64,000 nucleotides of DNA from Chloroflexota bacterium (lineage in GTDB: Bacteria; Chloroflexota; Dehalococcoidia; Lucifugimonadales; GCA-002723415): positions 219,689-283,688 of the forward strand of contig PBKN01000005.1 in the NCBI GenBank assembly GCA_002721445.1, given 5' to 3'. The position numbers and the translations under genes were made by a program. The notes beneath the pieces are model-generated. The model searched no databases and was not told the origin of the DNA. It was given only the letters and a program-made list of their open reading frames with translations. Below are positions 20,655 to 31,790 of the stretch, one piece after another. The number at the start of each line of letters is the position of its first letter. Position 1 is the stretch's first letter.

Positions 20655-22046
20655 TTATTCTATAGCATATATAAACCCATCTTCAGACGTTAGATATACT
20701 ACTCCTCCAGAATAAGATGGACTAGCTTTAATTTGGCCCTCAGTATTAAATACCCAAATATTTTTTCCAGTATTTATATCAACTGCATGTAGATCTCCAC
20801 TAGCATCACCTATATATACAATGCTACCAGCAATTAACGGAGAGCTAAGGTTCAAACTTTTCAAAGAATACTCCCAATCTTTATTCCCTGTTTTTTCATC
20901 TACTTTAATCAGATTACCTGAATAACCTGCAGCATACACTTTATTTTCATATAATGCTGGAGTTGTATAATACCCTCCTCCTCCACTTGCAGCCCATACA
21001 AAACCTCTTTGATGAGGAATAGAATTAGTTAACCCTAAAAAGAATAATTGAGATTTGAATCTTAAAATAAAACCATCTCCAGGTAGATTAATAGAATTCC
21101 AGTCAACTGCTTTAATACCTCCTGAAGGGTTAGGTACAAATACTAAATCCTCTCCAAAGACTGCAGACCCCGTAGGTTCCCCATCAATTCTAAAAGTAAA
21201 TCTCTTTCTTCCAGTATTTTTATCTAAAATATATAAACCATGATTATACGAAATAATCCCAACTACATCTTTATAAACTGCTGGCGATGAACTAATCCAT
21301 CCTCCAGTATCAAAAGTCCATATTTTTCGCCCATTAACTACATCAAGCGCATACAGTAAACCATTACCAGACCCAATATAAACTATTCCATTCGAAACTG
21401 CAGGAGATCCAGCTACTTTACCACCTAAATCATATTGCCATATTAAACTTCCATCTGATTTATTAATAGAAATAACTTTTCCTAAATTTAAACCTATAAT
21501 TAACTGGTTATCTACAATAGATAGTGTTGAATATATCGGAGATTCTAAATTTTTTTCCCAATTTAGTTTACCATTATCTATATTAAGTGATAATATTCGT
21601 CCATCCCAAGTAGATACATATAAATTTTCACCTTCTATTACTGGACTCGAAAAAATCTTAGAATCGGCGAAATATTTCCATTTTAAAATTCCTTTAGGGT
21701 CTTCTTTATTGCCTATAACTGAAGCACTGTGAATTAAATCACGATGATACATAGGCCAATTATTTCCAGTAGTTAAAATAGATATATTTGATAAAGGTTT
21801 ATCTATTAAAAAATTCGGACTATATCTCTTATAAGCACATCGTCCAAATATAAGTAATAACAAAGCAAATATAAATAAAAACCAAATTACTTTACTGTAT
21901 TTAAGAATTTTTATTCTTTGTGACTTTAAATCACTAACAGATTCATAATTATATAAAGTTAAATTAGACCGACATTCACGACATTTATTAGCATCACTAG
22001 GATTAACAGTGTGGCATGCTGTACAAAATTTTAATTTATTTTCCAT
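20655..22046 (-). CDS. Membrane-anchored PQQ-like beta-propeller with N-terminal zinc ribbon
   Basis: FCTACHTVNPSDANKCREC, one TM segment, then repeats such as GSPAVSNGIVYIGSGNGLLYALDVVNGRKIWTF. Confidence 0.85.
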   Translation of the reverse strand: MENKLKFCTACHTVNPSDANKCRECRSNLTLYNYESVSDLKSQRIKILKYSKVIWFLFIFALLLLIFGRCAYKRYSPNFLIDKPLSNISILTTGNNWPMYHRDLIHSASVIGNKEDPKGILKWKYFADSKIFSSPVIEGENLYVSTWDGRILSLNIDNGKLNWEKNLESPIYSTLSIVDNQLIIGLNLGKVISINKSDGSLIWQYDLGGKVAGSPAVSNGIVYIGSGNGLLYALDVVNGRKIWTFDTGGWISSSPAVYKDVVGIISYNHGLYILDKNTGRKRFTFRIDGEPTGSAVFGEDLVFVPNPSGGIKAVDWNSINLPGDGFILRFKSQLFFLGLTNSIPHQRGFVWAASGGGGYYTTPALYENKVYAAGYSGNLIKVDEKTGNKDWEYSLKSLNLSSPLIAGSIVYIGDASGDLHAVDINTGKNIWVFNTEGQIKASPSYSGGVVYLTSEDGFIYAIE

Positions 22047-22065
22047 AAAAGTTAATTAAAAAGAA

Positions 22066-23136
22066 TTAGTATTCTTGAAAGAGTTTTCCCCAAGGAGTTT
22101 TTAAAGCTTCATTAATTCTCTTTTTTCCTATAAACCTCAACCAATATTCGTTATGGTAAATATTTGATGCAAAATATGACCAAGGTACCAAAGGAGTTCT
22201 AAGTAATAATTTTTCTAAAGGCTTTAATGGACCCCAGTAAATTAATTTTTGCATTTTACTAGCAAAAGTATTTTCAATATGACTAAATTTCCAGTTAATC
22301 CCTTCAATGCTATCACCTACTATTTCAATATTATTAACATCTCCACAACCAAGGCCTAATTGATTTGCCAAATAAATAAATTTAACCTTCAGAGGATCAA
22401 ATCCCATAAGTTTTGCTGCTACTGCATCAATGGCTACTTGATCTTGGCTTGCTAAAATCACATTTTTTTGGTGCCAACGCATTGCTCTAGGACCAGGCCC
22501 ATCACCAGCCAATGTCCCATCTGAAACTGCAAATATACCAGGATGTATTTCTTTTTGAATTTTTAATAAATCTACAAGAGTCTCGTGAATTACAGAATGT
22601 GTCCAATGCCTTTTATGGTTTAATAAACCTCCAAAAGCATTTTTCATTGCTCCAGTTAAGTTAGTAAAAACATGTGTTTTAACTGTTGGCAAATGGATAA
22701 TATTTTTTCCAATTAAAATCTTCGGAATACTAAACCCTTCAGGGTAGACCTCATCTAAAACCATCATTTTAGAATTTGGTTTATATTCAATCCAATCAGC
22801 TTCTTCAAGGTAAACAGAATCTATTTTATGTTTTTTTTCTACATTTAAATGCTTATTATTTATTGCACCCTCTTTAGCATCAACTACAACAGTGCCATTA
22901 TGAGTAGGTATAACATTAGAGAAATTATCCGCCTTTAAAGTTTCAATTACACCGTCAAGTTGCCATGGAGTAGTTGAACAAGCAGGATAATAATATTGCC
23001 ATGAAATATTGATTTTTAAAATAGTGCCAATATCTTTATTAAGATATTCTTTATACCCAGCTATTTCCATAGCTTTTGATATATCTTGTTTAACAGATTC
23101 TGGTGAAGTAAATAATACTGCTACTTTTGATTTCAT
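22066..23136 (-). CDS. DUF362-like protein
   Basis: IHLPTVKTHVFTNLTGAMKNAFGGL, QVAIDAVAAKLMGFDP. Start at 23136 overlaps the upstream stop as ATGA. Confidence 0.82.
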   Translation of the reverse strand: MKSKVAVLFTSPESVKQDISKAMEIAGYKEYLNKDIGTILKINISWQYYYPACSTTPWQLDGVIETLKADNFSNVIPTHNGTVVVDAKEGAINNKHLNVEKKHKIDSVYLEEADWIEYKPNSKMMVLDEVYPEGFSIPKILIGKNIIHLPTVKTHVFTNLTGAMKNAFGGLLNHKRHWTHSVIHETLVDLLKIQKEIHPGIFAVSDGTLAGDGPGPRAMRWHQKNVILASQDQVAIDAVAAKLMGFDPLKVKFIYLANQLGLGCGDVNNIEIVGDSIEGINWKFSHIENTFASKMQKLIYWGPLKPLEKLLLRTPLVPWSYFASNIYHNEYWLRFIGKKRINEALKTPWGKLFQEY

Positions 23137-23588
23137 ATTGGAGTATTCCACCACGACTCCCACGGAAAATGTATCCAAGTTTTTGTGGAGTCTTTAGCTA
23201 TTTCGTTGACATAATAATGGGGATCAAAATTACACTCATTATTCCAATACAGGACAGCATATCTAACATCTACTCCGTTAGCTCTCTCTATAATATATTT
23301 TGAAATTTTATTGAAGGTTTCACCAGAATCACATACATCATCTACAATTAGAACTTGTTTATCTGATTTGCGTGGTAGGTATGTTTCCCACTCTGGATAA
23401 TCACGCAGGGCTGCTTTAACAGGTGTAAATGGTTTCTTCATCCAATGAGACATCATAACGCCAGGGATAAGACCTCCTCTTGATAATCCTACAATCACAT
23501 CTGGGTCAAACTTATCCAGTAATATTTCTCTGCAAAGAGAGTTTACATCCCTTCGCATCTCTTCCCACGAATACCATAGTTTATTCAT
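23133..23588 (-). CDS. Phosphoribosyltransferase
   Basis: PDVIVGLSRGGLIPGVMMS; VLIVDDVCDSGETF PRPP motif. Confidence 0.9.
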   Translation of the reverse strand: MNKLWYSWEEMRRDVNSLCREILLDKFDPDVIVGLSRGGLIPGVMMSHWMKKPFTPVKAALRDYPEWETYLPRKSDKQVLIVDDVCDSGETFNKISKYIIERANGVDVRYAVLYWNNECNFDPHYYVNEIAKDSTKTWIHFPWESWWNTPI

Positions 23589-23628
23589 AATCCATCAACT
23601 TTATTAATGAGACTCACGCTAGATATTT

Positions 23629-25137
23629 TTATTCTAAGAAATCCCTTAATTTTTTTGACCTACTAGGATGTCTTAATTTCCTAAGAGCTTTAGCTTCAAT
23701 TTGCCTTATTCTCTCTCTAGTAACTCCAAATTCTCTTCCTACTTCTTCTAATGTACGCCCTCTACCATCTTCTAATCCAAAGCGAAGCTGTAAAACTCTT
23801 GCTTCTCTTTCACTAAGAGTTTCAAGCACATCTTCAACTTGCTCTTTTAATAATTGATAAGAAGCAGCTTCTGCAGGAGCTAAAGCCGATCTATCTTCAA
23901 TAAAATCTCCTAAATGACTGTCTTCTTCTTCTCCAATAGGAGTTTCAAGAGAAACTGGTTCTTGTGATATTTTCAATATCTCACGAACTTTTTCTGGCAC
24001 AACTTCCATGCCTTCACCAATTTCTTCACTAGTTGGCTCTCTACCATATTCTTGGACAAGTCTTCTTGTTACTCTTAATAGCTTATTTATTGTTTCTACC
24101 ATGTGAACAGGTATTCTTATAGTACGAGCTTGGTCTGCAATTGCTCTTGTTATAGCCTGTCTAATCCACCAAGTAGCATAAGTACTAAATTTATATCCTT
24201 TTCTATAATCAAATTTTTCAACAGCACGAATTAAACCTATATTGCCTTCTTGAATTAAATCTAAAAGAGTCATACCTCTGCCAATATATTTTTTTGCCAC
24301 GCTTACAACTAATCTTAAATTTGCCTCAGCTAGGTGAGATTGTGCATCTTGACCAGCATCTCTTCTTTTAAGCAAATACGAACTAAATACAAATTCAAAA
24401 GATTCTAATTTTTTTGTAAATTCTTTATCTTTTAAAGCAAGAGATAAGGCTTCTAATGTATCAATCTTGTCTAATAATTCAATTATATCCTCAGGAACAA
24501 TACGCACATTTAAAGCTAGATTTTTAATCTCAGAAGCAATATCTTGTGGTTCTATATTTAATATTTCTGACAAAAAGTTTAATTTTTCTTCGGGCAATTC
24601 AGCATCTACAGCAATTCTAATATCAGAGGATTCAAGAAATAAATCCTTTACAGTCCATGAATCTCTCTCAATCTGAGCACTTTTACCAATTGCATTTAAC
24701 AATTCACCTTGGCTAACTAAATAGTTCAAAGCTCGATTAATGTACATCCAGGATCTTACTGGTTGAATTTCAGAATCAGCATATTCTTTATCAAGCCTTT
24801 CTAAAAACCTTAAACTTTCTAAATGTCTTGCTAAAGAGCTTTCTTCAGCAGCTTTTAGAAGCCCGACTCTTCCGATCTCCCTTAGATACATTCTAACTGG
24901 ATCATCTATAATATCAGAATTTTCAAGCGCATCAATCCAGCCTTCATTTTTTTCTTCATCAGCATCTACATCATTTTCAGATAAATCAGATTGATCAGGA
25001 TTATTCTTAGAAAAACTAGATCTTTGTTTATCAGATATACTACTTGCCAAATTAATTATTTCACTAGCATTTGGAGAGTGCTCCATAGTCTCTTTATATA
25101 CATCAGAATTATCTGGGTCATCATCGCCAATGTTCAT
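23629..25137 (-). CDS. rpoD: Primary RNA polymerase sigma factor (sigma-70)
   Basis: Region 1.2 [16 protein letters not shown]; region 2 [29 protein letters not shown]; region 4 [31 protein letters not shown]. Confidence 0.97.
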   Translation of the reverse strand: MNIGDDDPDNSDVYKETMEHSPNASEIINLASSISDKQRSSFSKNNPDQSDLSENDVDADEEKNEGWIDALENSDIIDDPVRMYLREIGRVGLLKAAEESSLARHLESLRFLERLDKEYADSEIQPVRSWMYINRALNYLVSQGELLNAIGKSAQIERDSWTVKDLFLESSDIRIAVDAELPEEKLNFLSEILNIEPQDIASEIKNLALNVRIVPEDIIELLDKIDTLEALSLALKDKEFTKKLESFEFVFSSYLLKRRDAGQDAQSHLAEANLRLVVSVAKKYIGRGMTLLDLIQEGNIGLIRAVEKFDYRKGYKFSTYATWWIRQAITRAIADQARTIRIPVHMVETINKLLRVTRRLVQEYGREPTSEEIGEGMEVVPEKVREILKISQEPVSLETPIGEEEDSHLGDFIEDRSALAPAEAASYQLLKEQVEDVLETLSEREARVLQLRFGLEDGRGRTLEEVGREFGVTRERIRQIEAKALRKLRHPSRSKKLRDFLE

Positions 25138-25167
25138 TTTACCCTCTACTTACTTTAAAACTCTAAA

Positions 25168-26934
25168 TTATTTTTTTAAAAATGATTGTTTAATCAATTT
25201 ATTTAATTCAACTATTTTATCTTCTAAATCTCTAGAAGGAGGAATTTTTTCATGCTTAGTTGACAAAATTTCTTTTTGTAGCTCAAGCAGGTGATCCCTC
25301 TCCAACCTATTTAAACATTCAAATAAAGCATCTTTTTTTTGCTTCATATCTAATGAAACAGATTCATTAGATAACATTTCAGTTAATAAATTAAGCAAAT
25401 ATCCATCTAAATCATTACTCAATTGATTAATATTAGATGAATCTCGCCATCTCATAAATATTTCTTTATATTCACTATTTGAAAAATTTTCTGGAGAAAA
25501 TTCAAATACATATTCTTTAAATTCTGGGTTATCTAATAATAAGCATAATACATATTTTTCTAATTGTCCCTCTGTTTTTGGGTTTAAATTCGATATTAAA
25601 TGCGAATCATCTTTTTTTCTATAAATTACTTTATTATTTTTCAAGCTAGAGAAACTGGCCCTTACTGAACTCTCACTAACATCTAATTTCTTAGATAATA
25701 ATCTAATATATTTATCCTGATCAAAATAGTTATCAATTGAAGTAATTAGAGGGAAAATATTTTTTACTAATTGCATTTTTCCTTCTCCAGATTGTATATC
25801 TATTTTTAAGGATAAAATACGTATTAAATAATCAATTAAAGGTTCAGCATTATTAATAATAAATTCCCACTTTTCAGAATCTTTACGAATTAATTCATCA
25901 GGATCCTGTCCTTGAGGCACTTCAGCAATTTTCAAACTAAAAGAAGTGCTCTTCTTGTTTGTAAACGACTGATTACGAGAAGTTTGAGAATTTCCTATTA
26001 ATTCCCATGCAGAATCTAAGCTTCTTAAAGTTGCTTCCTGACCAGCAAAGTCAGCATCTAAAGCTAATACAAATTCATTACCTATTAATTTCAAAGCCCC
26101 TACTTGTTGTTTAGTAATTGCTGTACCCATAGAAGCTACAACATTATTGTAACCATTTTGATGTGCAGCGATTACATCCATATACCCTTCAACAATAATT
26201 GCTTTTTTTGATTTTTTTATTTGACCATATGCTAAATTTAATCCGTATAATATTGATTTTTTATCAAATATAGAAGTTGCAGATGTATTTACATATTTTG
26301 GCATTGAATCATCTAAAGATCTGGCCCCAAATCCTATAACATTCCCTTTCCAATCATGAATTGGAAACATTAATCGATTTTTAAAAAAATCTCTGTAACC
26401 TGAATCAAATTTTTTTATAAGTCCTGCTGATTCACAAATGTTCTCATTCAATCCTTTAGATTTTAAGTGAGAAGTCAAATCTCCCAAACTCAATCCAATT
26501 TTAAATTTCTCTGCTGTTTCATTGTCTACACCTCTTTTTAACAAATATTTATTGGCATAGTCAGCATTACTAGAATTCAAATTTTCTTGAAAAAATTCTA
26601 AAGCTACAATATTTGCTTGATACAATTCTTTAAATTTAGAGTCGTTCTTTTTTTCTTTTAACTCAACTCCTGTTTTATTAGCAAGGAATTTAATTGATTC
26701 GCCAAAACCAATAGACTCCATCCTCATAACAAATGAAAAAACATCTCCTCCAGTGCCACATGCCCCAAAACAATGCCATGATTGCCGATCAGGATTTACT
26801 ATAAATGAAGGTGTTTTTTCAGAATGAAAAGGACATATTGATTTAAAATATTTCCCTGATTGGTTAATAGAAACATAATTAGAAACAATATCTATGATAT
26901 CTGCTTTAGTTCTAATTTCTTCAATAACACTCAT
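25168..26934 (-). CDS. dnaG: DNA primase
   Basis: CPFHSEKTPSFIVNPDRQSWHCFGACGTGGDVFSF zinc finger; VEGYMDVIAAHQNGYNNVVASMGTAIT toprim. Confidence 0.97.
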   Translation of the reverse strand: MSVIEEIRTKADIIDIVSNYVSINQSGKYFKSICPFHSEKTPSFIVNPDRQSWHCFGACGTGGDVFSFVMRMESIGFGESIKFLANKTGVELKEKKNDSKFKELYQANIVALEFFQENLNSSNADYANKYLLKRGVDNETAEKFKIGLSLGDLTSHLKSKGLNENICESAGLIKKFDSGYRDFFKNRLMFPIHDWKGNVIGFGARSLDDSMPKYVNTSATSIFDKKSILYGLNLAYGQIKKSKKAIIVEGYMDVIAAHQNGYNNVVASMGTAITKQQVGALKLIGNEFVLALDADFAGQEATLRSLDSAWELIGNSQTSRNQSFTNKKSTSFSLKIAEVPQGQDPDELIRKDSEKWEFIINNAEPLIDYLIRILSLKIDIQSGEGKMQLVKNIFPLITSIDNYFDQDKYIRLLSKKLDVSESSVRASFSSLKNNKVIYRKKDDSHLISNLNPKTEGQLEKYVLCLLLDNPEFKEYVFEFSPENFSNSEYKEIFMRWRDSSNINQLSNDLDGYLLNLLTEMLSNESVSLDMKQKKDALFECLNRLERDHLLELQKEILSTKHEKIPPSRDLEDKIVELNKLIKQSFLKK

Positions 26935-26980
26935 AAAAATACCTAATTAAAATTAATAATTTAATATAACCTTATAATCC

Positions 26981-27346
26981 TTAAAGCTTTTTTCTTTCAG
27001 ATTCAGAATATGAAAAATTAGTAATCATATTAATTGGTTTTTTCACACTTTTAACATGCCTATCTAAATGATCAATTATACTTCGTATATCAACTAAAAT
27101 TTCTCCTATAGAATCCCATCCATGGTCCTCATTTAAAAGTATTTTTAATTTATTTTCTAAATCTTTAGATGCACTCCAGCAATCAGATAAATCTGTACAT
27201 AATACAGCCAGCTGCTGATCAAAATCATCAGGCAATTCCATCTCTTTAAACTTAACTAAAATTCTATGTGCAAGTTCCGCAACCTGCCTAGGCTTAGAAA
27301 AGCCAGGCTGTAATTCAAAATTATATTCATTATTAGTATTAGTCAT
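26981..27346 (-). CDS. Hypothetical protein in dgt-dnaG-rpoD gene string
   Basis: 121-aa ORF, overlaps upstream ORF by 4 bp, co-directional. Confidence 0.65.
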   Translation of the reverse strand: MTNTNNEYNFELQPGFSKPRQVAELAHRILVKFKEMELPDDFDQQLAVLCTDLSDCWSASKDLENKLKILLNEDHGWDSIGEILVDIRSIIDHLDRHVKSVKKPINMITNFSYSESERKKL

Positions 27347-27594
27347 TTAGAAAACACATAATGTGAAGCATAGGATGTCCAAGGTTCTCTTATATGCTCT
27401 AAAGCTTTTTTCTGAACATCTGGTTTCATACAATCTATTTGTTTAAATATATATTTCCAAATAGAATCTACCTCTTTGTGCCACGGTTCAAACTCAAGTC
27501 CGTACGGATCTCTTTGCATAGATTCTAAATGTTCTTGAATTAATAATATATTAATTTCAACTTTTTTTAATCGGATTTTGTCATTTATATACAA
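27343..27594 (-). CDS. Hypothetical protein in dgt-dnaG-rpoD gene string
   Basis: 83-aa ORF with TTG start immediately after the dgt stop; tight packing suggests coupling. Confidence 0.55.
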   Translation of the reverse strand: MYINDKIRLKKVEINILLIQEHLESMQRDPYGLEFEPWHKEVDSIWKYIFKQIDCMKPDVQKKALEHIREPWTSYASHYVFSK

Positions 27595-27596
27595 GT

Positions 27597-28664
27597 TCAG
27601 GTCCTAATTAATGATTTAGCTATTCCAGGCTGGATTTTTTCAGCAAAACGAATAGCATAATTATCAGTCATACCAGCAATATAATCTACAATAACACTAT
27701 TTTTGTCTTTATTCCAACTAGTATATTCTTTGGGTACATAATCTAAATTTAAATTAAGAAATTCATATAAAGCTCTAATTATTTGACGAGCAACTTTTCC
27801 TTCCTCACTTAAATCTTCTGGCATATAAACATTTTCAAACATAAATTCTCTAAATTGATAAAATACAACTTTTATTTCATTACTCATCGATATAACAGGA
27901 AATATATCTGATCTCTCAGCATGTTCAATAGATTTTTGAGAATTTAAAATTATATCTTTAACTAACGTATTTACTCTTTCAGAATGAGATTTACCTAAAA
28001 CCTCTATGATATCTGAAGGTATATCATCAAATTGTAAGACTTTTGCTCTAAAAGCATCCTGAATATCATGATTCAAATAAGCAATAGCGTCAGATAATCG
28101 ACATATCTGACCTTCGAGCGACAAATTATCTGATGATAATTTGCTTAAAAAATCCCCTCTAGGTTTTGAATGAAGCATAATTCCTTGTCTAACATCACGC
28201 GTTAAATTAAGACCTCTACCATCTTTCTCAATTTTTTCAACGGTCCTAACACTTTGTAAACTATGCTTAAAACCATGAATATATATTTTATCAATTTCAT
28301 CTTCTCCTATATGACCAAAAGGAGTATGGCCTAAATCATGTCCTAAAGATATTGCCTCAGTTAGATCTTCATTTAAATTAAGCGCTCTAGCTATAGTTCT
28401 TGAAATCTGTGAAACTTCTAAAGTATGAGTAAGTCGTGTAACAAAATGATCACCTAAAGGAGATATAAAGACCTGAGTTTTATGTTTTAATCTACGAAAT
28501 GCTTTTGAATGTAATATTCTATCCCTATCACGTTGGTACTCAGTCCTAAACTGGCAAGATTTTTCTTTAATATCACGACCAATATTTAAATAAGATTTAG
28601 ATGCAAATTTTGAAAAAGAATTTTCTCTTTCCTCTAAAATTTTTCTTATATTATTTTTAACCAT
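27597..28664 (-). CDS. dgt: dGTPase-like HD-domain triphosphohydrolase
   Basis: RTEYQRDRDRILHSKAFRRLKHKTQVF; RLTHTLEVSQISRTIARAL; GHDLGHTPFGHIGE. Confidence 0.95.
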   Translation of the reverse strand: MVKNNIRKILEERENSFSKFASKSYLNIGRDIKEKSCQFRTEYQRDRDRILHSKAFRRLKHKTQVFISPLGDHFVTRLTHTLEVSQISRTIARALNLNEDLTEAISLGHDLGHTPFGHIGEDEIDKIYIHGFKHSLQSVRTVEKIEKDGRGLNLTRDVRQGIMLHSKPRGDFLSKLSSDNLSLEGQICRLSDAIAYLNHDIQDAFRAKVLQFDDIPSDIIEVLGKSHSERVNTLVKDIILNSQKSIEHAERSDIFPVISMSNEIKVVFYQFREFMFENVYMPEDLSEEGKVARQIIRALYEFLNLNLDYVPKEYTSWNKDKNSVIVDYIAGMTDNYAIRFAEKIQPGIAKSLIRT

Positions 28665-28847
28665 ATGATGAATTTCTTAAATATTGTTAAATTTATTTTA
28701 AATTATTCAGATAAATTCTATATAAATGGACTAGAATATTCAAATTACAATTTTAATCAAAAATCCCAACTCTATACCAAATTGTTGAAAATAAAACTTA
28801 TCAATGGTACAACTATTACTAATTTTCAATCAAAATAGAGGAAGTAC

Positions 28848-30017
28848 ATGTCAGATAAAACAATATATGAAACTTTAGGTATAAAACATGTAATTAATGC
28901 TAGAGGTAACCAAACTCTACTTGGAGGATCTTTACTACCAAAAAAAGTACAAATAGATATGGAGGAGGCTAGCTTACACTTTGTTGAAATGCAAGAATTA
29001 CTAAATAAATCCGGTGATTATATCGCAAACATTTTAGGTACAGAATCTGCATATGTAACATCTGGTTGCGCTGCAGCAATAACTCTTAGCACAGCAGCAT
29101 GTATGGCAGGAACTAACGAAAAAAAAATTGGTAAATTGCCTGATACATCTAGTATGAAAAATGAAATACTTATTCAAAAATTACAACGATATAGATTCGA
29201 TAGGTGTTTTACTCTAGCTGGAGGGAAATTGGTAGAATTTGGAAATCAATCTAAAACCACTAAAGAAGATCTTGAAAATTCTATAGGAAACAAAACTGCA
29301 GCAATTGCATATGTGTTAAATACAGATATAACAAGTAATATGCTTTCACTAAATGATACTGTTGAAATTGGACGAAAGCACAAAATCCCAGTAATCACAG
29401 ATGCAGCTTCACAAATTTACCCTCTAGATTATTTTAAAAGCAGTGCTCAATTACCAGATCTAGCATGCTTTGGAGCAAAATACTTCGGAGCACCTCATTC
29501 CTCAGGTATCGTTGCAGGAAAAAAACATTTAGTAGAAGCAGTAAAATCTCAAGGATTTATTGCTTACCATCATGATGGAGGCCTAGCTTATGGACGAGCA
29601 ATGAAATTAGATAGACAGGAAATTGCAGGAGTTGTATCTGCATTAACTGCCTGGTTCTCTATTAATCATGAAGACAGATTATTAAATTATGACAAAAAAA
29701 TTGAAACAATTCAAAGTTATCTAAAAGGAATTAATGGTGTTAAAAGTGAAGTTTTACCAGTTAAAAGATTCTATGGCTCTACATTGAAAATTCAAATTGA
29801 TCCTAAAATTATTGGAAAAACTGCTAAAAAAATTGCTGAAGAGCTTGATTCAGGCAACCCAAGAATATGGGTCTATGCAGAATCTGATCCAAAAAATTTA
29901 AGTATAGATGCTAAAAACCTATTATCTGATTCTGAAACAATCGCTGTTAATGTGCATACACTAAATGAATATGAAGAGAAAATTATAGGAGAAAGATTAA
30001 AATATTTATTAACCTAA
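28848..30017 (+). CDS. SelA-like PLP-dependent enzyme
   Basis: YETLGIKHVINARGNQTLLGGSLLP; FGAKYFGAPHSSGIVAGKKHLVEAV. Confidence 0.82.
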   Translation: MSDKTIYETLGIKHVINARGNQTLLGGSLLPKKVQIDMEEASLHFVEMQELLNKSGDYIANILGTESAYVTSGCAAAITLSTAACMAGTNEKKIGKLPDTSSMKNEILIQKLQRYRFDRCFTLAGGKLVEFGNQSKTTKEDLENSIGNKTAAIAYVLNTDITSNMLSLNDTVEIGRKHKIPVITDAASQIYPLDYFKSSAQLPDLACFGAKYFGAPHSSGIVAGKKHLVEAVKSQGFIAYHHDGGLAYGRAMKLDRQEIAGVVSALTAWFSINHEDRLLNYDKKIETIQSYLKGINGVKSEVLPVKRFYGSTLKIQIDPKIIGKTAKKIAEELDSGNPRIWVYAESDPKNLSIDAKNLLSDSETIAVNVHTLNEYEEKIIGERLKYLLT

Positions 30018-30046
30018 TCAAATTAAGGATGATTTAATTATTATTT

Positions 30047-30433
30047 ATGAACTATTATAAACAAACTGACAAAAGTAATACTTACAAATACCCGGCGCAT
30101 CACGAAGGCGAAGGTGTTTTTAAAATTTGCCCATTATTTGATAAAGAATTGAGCTTACCAATTAAAATGCAAATTTGGACTTTAAACCCTGGTGATAGTG
30201 AAGGTGATCATACTCATGGAGACGATGATACTGCTTTAGAAGAATTTTATTATTTCCTTGAAGGAACTGGAACAATGTATATAAATAAGGAAGAAATACC
30301 TATAAAACCTGGAGATACATTTTTGGTCCCTCCAAACATAGACCATGGATTTAAGAATACCGGAGATTCTATATTAAAAGTATTCATAATATGGGGACTA
30401 CCTGATGAATCTCTGCAAAATTCTAAAAAATAA
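30047..30433 (+). CDS. Cupin domain protein
   Basis: GDHTHGDDDTALEEFYYFLEGTGTMYINKEEIPIKPGDTFLVPPNIDHGFKNTG. Confidence 0.9.
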   Translation: MNYYKQTDKSNTYKYPAHHEGEGVFKICPLFDKELSLPIKMQIWTLNPGDSEGDHTHGDDDTALEEFYYFLEGTGTMYINKEEIPIKPGDTFLVPPNIDHGFKNTGDSILKVFIIWGLPDESLQNSKK

Positions 30434-30944
30434 TTTCAATTCTTTTTTTATATTTAAAACCATATCAATTATAGGAATTTTGATTGCTGGATCAATTATT
30501 CTGATTATGATATTCACCACCTTGGGTATGTGGCAAGAATCTTTAAGCATAGTTCCTGATCAGAAAAATATCACAATAGCAGAAAACAATCCTCAATCTG
30601 CCTTAACTGCACGTAAAATACGTGAATGGGAACAATTAGAACTTGTAAATAAATATTGGGATTCTATAAATAATTCAAATGCTGATATAGCCGTATCTTT
30701 ACTAACAGACAAATATAAATTAGTTAAAGAAGAAGAAATAAATAAAATAGTATCAACAATAAATGAAGAAAACAAAATAGAAATATCTGATTTAACAGAA
30801 CCATTTATAATTTGCCCTAAAGTTTGGGGAATAACATTCTATATAAGTCAAAAAAGTGACGAAAAAATTATGACACAAATTAAATTAACAAATATTGCTG
30901 GAACATGGCAAATATCATATATAGGAGAACCTACAGAGTGTTAA
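30405..30944 (+). CDS. Hypothetical protein with N-terminal TM segment
   Basis: Hydrophobic TISIIGILIAGSIILIMIF then soluble domain; exact start uncertain because it overlaps the cupin gene end. Confidence 0.55.
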   Translation: MNLCKILKNNFNSFFIFKTISIIGILIAGSIILIMIFTTLGMWQESLSIVPDQKNITIAENNPQSALTARKIREWEQLELVNKYWDSINNSNADIAVSLLTDKYKLVKEEEINKIVSTINEENKIEISDLTEPFIICPKVWGITFYISQKSDEKIMTQIKLTNIAGTWQISYIGEPTEC

Positions 30945-30955
30945 ATGATATTATA

Positions 30956-31777
30956 TCAATGCTCCATCATCCCTCCACCATCTAAGTTTATTGATTGACC
31001 GTGAATCCAAGAAGCAGCCTCTGTGCAAAGATAAGAGATAAATCCTCCAACCTCTTCATCTGTCCCTGTTCTACCTATTGGTAAAGCTTTTGCAATTTTA
31101 TCCCATTCATCTGTTTTACTTACGTCATCAACTCTTGAAGTATCAACAGCTCCAGGACATATGCAATTAACATTAACACCATGAGGGCCTAATTCACGAG
31201 CTAAAGATTGAGTCATCCCAATTTGAGCAAAACAAGCAGCATTATATGATAAATTTTGAGCACTCCCACTCTTTCCTGCACCAGATGAAACATTAACAAT
31301 CTTTCCACCTTCACCTTGCTCAATTAATACCTTTGCTACTAATTTACTACAATAAAAAGTACCATTAATTTTAACATCTAATACTTTCTGAAAAACCTTA
31401 GGGTCTAAGTCTAATAATGGCACTCTATCTGGACCTCTGGCATAAGCCGCATTATTAACTAAAATATCAATTCTCCCAAATTCATTCAAAGTTTTATCTA
31501 TAAGTCTCTGCACATCATTTAAAGACGATACATCAGCAATAACAGGTAGCGCTTTACTTCCTTTTGCTCTAATTTGCTCAGAAGTACTTTCTATATCTTT
31601 CCAATTAACCACCTTCTCATCTTCTGGAAAACTATCTGGATTACGCCCCGTACCAGTAACAACAACATCAGCTCCTAAATTTGCAAGAGACAAAGCAGTA
31701 GCTCTACCTATTCCTCTTAACCTACCAGCACCTGTAACTATAGCAACTTTACCTTCAAGTTCTTTCATGTTATACAC
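30956..31777 (-). CDS. Short-chain dehydrogenase/reductase
   Basis: GKVAIVTGAGRLRGIGRATAL, LVNNAAYA, SLARELGPHGVNVNCICPGAVDT. Confidence 0.93.
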   Translation of the reverse strand: MYNMKELEGKVAIVTGAGRLRGIGRATALSLANLGADVVVTGTGRNPDSFPEDEKVVNWKDIESTSEQIRAKGSKALPVIADVSSLNDVQRLIDKTLNEFGRIDILVNNAAYARGPDRVPLLDLDPKVFQKVLDVKINGTFYCSKLVAKVLIEQGEGGKIVNVSSGAGKSGSAQNLSYNAACFAQIGMTQSLARELGPHGVNVNCICPGAVDTSRVDDVSKTDEWDKIAKALPIGRTGTDEEVGGFISYLCTEAASWIHGQSINLDGGGMMEH

Positions 31778-31790
31778 TCCAAAATTTCAT

